This document shows, in pieces, positions 62,258 through 64,000 of a DNA stretch of 64,000 bases (the first letter of the stretch is position 1; each line of letters starts with the position of its first letter). The notes under the pieces were generated by a model. The model was not told where the DNA came from and ran no database searches. It worked only from the letters and a program-made list of their open reading frames with translations. The DNA is from Lampris incognitus (lineage: Eukaryota; Chordata; Actinopteri; Lampriformes; Lampridae), in contig NC_079222.1 in the NCBI RefSeq assembly GCF_029633865.1, positions 28,644,166 to 28,708,165 of the forward strand, read 5' to 3'. The position numbers and the translations under genes were made by a program.

Positions 62258-63398
62258 CAGTAAGTCCCTGGGTTACGAATGCCCACACTTATGAACCGAC
62301 CTCTGTAAAGCCTGCTATTGTGAAAAATCGAGTTACACACAATGGTTCGCACTAATGAGTGGATGGACTACTTTACACGATGCTCAAAACACTGGGCATT
62401 TTGGGCAGCTCGTCAGCCTGAGGGAAAACAACACCACGCCACCATCGCTGTTTTACGTCAGATGACATCGTGTAATCATTGTTGTTTTTTGACTTAAATT
62501 TTTCGTGTGTTTATCCTCATAATCATGGCTTCAAAGCTTAAATCTGTTGCAAGTGATGGTGATGCATCGAAGAAAAGGAAAACGATCATGACTGAATTGA
62601 AAGTTGTAATAATAAAGTGTTCAGAGAGAGGTGAAACGCCAGATGATAGCATTTGAGGAAGAAGGCTGGGACCTGGAAACCCTAGAATCCGAGAAGTTTT
62701 TGAAGAAGTTAGCTAAGGTCTTTCATCTCATTGAAGCAGGGGTGGCAAAGTTAGAGGAGCAAGATCCTAGCGCAGAGAGGTTTGCCAAAGTTTACCAGAT
62801 AGTTACCGACAGTCTCAGCTGCTACATGGCCATTTATAATGAGAAAAAGAAAAGCTCTGTTCAAGCCACCCTTGATGTTTACTTTAAGAAATTGACTTCA
62901 GAAGTTAACCTTCACTCTGCAGCAGCAGAATCAGGCTCTGACTCACCAGTAGCAGTATCAATCCCTGATTCTCCAGCACCAAGTCCATCCTCTACAACAC
63001 AAGGCCCATCCTGTCCAACACCAGGCCCTTCATCCAATTAATAAAGTCATTTTAATTGTTAATTAAGGCTCCTTCCAGTATTCAATAAATCAATTGGAAT
63101 GAGAGTAAGTGTTTACCTTCAATAATCTTTTCTTTTTTAAGTTTAGGAAATGTCTCTTTAATGTTTTTTATAAACATACACACTTTCTCTCTCTCGGTTT
63201 TAAATACTGTACTGTAGTTACATTTATTTTTATTACTGCATTATTATATTAATGACGTTTTAGGTAAAATATAATAAGACAAACATTTGACTAATTGACA
63301 CTAGGTGTGAACTGTGCATAACTGTTTCGATTTACATACAAATTTGACTTACGAACAGACTCAAAAATGGAACTCGTTCATAATCTGGAGACTTCCTG
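62258..63398 (+). mobile_element. Tigger (pogo-type) transposon, internally deleted
   Basis: Flanked by the target duplication TA (62256-62257 and 63399-63400). Left end CAGTAAGTCCCTGGGTTACG; right end, inverted, CAGGAAGTCTCCAGATTATG. A start ATG at 62525 opens MASKLKSVASDGDASKKRK and the first helix region (ELKVVIIKCSERG), then hits a stop at 62656. In another frame an ORF to 63041 gives a Tigger-type C-terminus (TDSLSCYMAIYNEKKK, LDVYFKK, then Ser/Pro-rich). The catalytic DDE core between them is missing. It appears inserted into an AT-rich repeat (GATGGGCAGTATTTCAATTA from about 62101). Confidence 0.82.
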
Positions 63399-63400
63399 TA

Positions 63401-64000
63401 CTTAAATTACATTATTTAATATATCATTTTATTCTCAAATAAAACACATTTTCATCCCCAGGTTTAAACTGCAGGGGGGAAAAAACTGTACAACAATCAG
63501 CCTAATCACAGTCTTTGGCTAAAGGCAAGTGAATTACGTTACATGTCCTGTCGAGTCCAGCAACACACTCATTGTGAACTACCGTATCTCATTTGTGTTC
63601 CTTATGACCAGTAGCTTGAGGAAAGAAGCTGCTTTGGTGTTTGGTGCAAATTTCCCCTAAGATAAAGGTATGTATTCAAAATATGATCAGATATTGCATG
63701 CTATGACTCTAAAATACAACAGAAGAAAGGGGTAATTAATAAACACATGTGCTCTATCTAGTACTGGCAAATATACTAACTAGCTAGTAACGTTAGCATA
63801 CAGCTAACATCACAGACACACTCAGGCAGCCTGGAACAGTGGCATCTCGTAGTTACTCATCATTTGCGAAGCTTCATTAGCGAGATAAATTGTTAGCAAC
63901 TTCAGGAAAAAAATAATTTCTAGCATAGCTACATTCAGACATTTTATAGTGGCCACTCTTAATCGTTGTTAGGGAAATAGTTTACACAGTCCTCTTGAGG
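63401..64000. other. bmp1 intron 13, end of window
   Basis: No exon or recognised element. The next bmp1 exon (CUB3) is expected beyond 64000. Confidence 0.5.

Overview
The window is nuclear DNA of a bony fish, almost certainly a teleost. The evidence is a fish-type prion protein with a long Gly/Tyr/Pro repeat domain, a fish PrP-like companion gene, vertebrate genes with small exons and large introns, and a dense load of typical fish transposons (tRNA-derived SINEs, Tc1, hAT, Harbinger, Tigger, Neptune-like Penelope, R4/L2/RTE/Jockey-type LINEs and Ty3/Gypsy).

Four host genes are supported, in this order. (1) pptc7, minus strand, 1655-8318: complete, six coding exons, 297 residues, a mitochondrial PP2C-type phosphatase. 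(2) A prion-protein gene (prnp family), plus strand, 10139-11752: one coding exon, 537 residues. (3) A short PrP-like/Shadoo-like gene, minus strand, 15447-15902: one coding exon, 151 residues, tail-to-tail with prnp. (4) bmp1-type procollagen C-proteinase/tolloid protease, plus strand, from 30484: thirteen coding exons to 59023 (signal peptide, prodomain, astacin protease, CUB1, CUB2, first EGF). Its remaining exons lie beyond the window. pptc7 and prnp are head-to-head across a CpG-rich interval, and prnp and the PrP-like gene are convergent.

Region by region: 1-8.4 kb is pptc7 with SINEs in its introns. 8.4-10.1 kb is the divergent promoter interval. 10.1-17 kb is the prion gene pair. 17.5-30 kb is an intergenic transposon field: an R4-type LINE in a TTA tract, a Jockey/CR1-type LINE tail, Harbinger, L2, hAT, RTE and Gypsy remnants. 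30.5-64 kb is bmp1, whose introns hold several nested insertions. The most complex is in intron 1: a Tc1 copy is split by a ~5.1 kb Penelope-like element with a 9-bp target duplication, and that element carries an hAT-like insertion. The last 5 kb is a bmp1 intron with hAT, SINE, microsatellite and Tigger sequences.

The points most worth a second look are the PrP/PrP-like pair (with a histidine-containing 63-bp repeat array in prnp), the nested transposon stack in bmp1 intron 1, the R4-type LINE flanked by 15-bp direct repeats in a TTA tract, and an unexplained 38-bp-arm hairpin at 23.2 kb. All exon boundaries were read by eye from splice signals, reading-phase continuity and family knowledge. 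No search was run.
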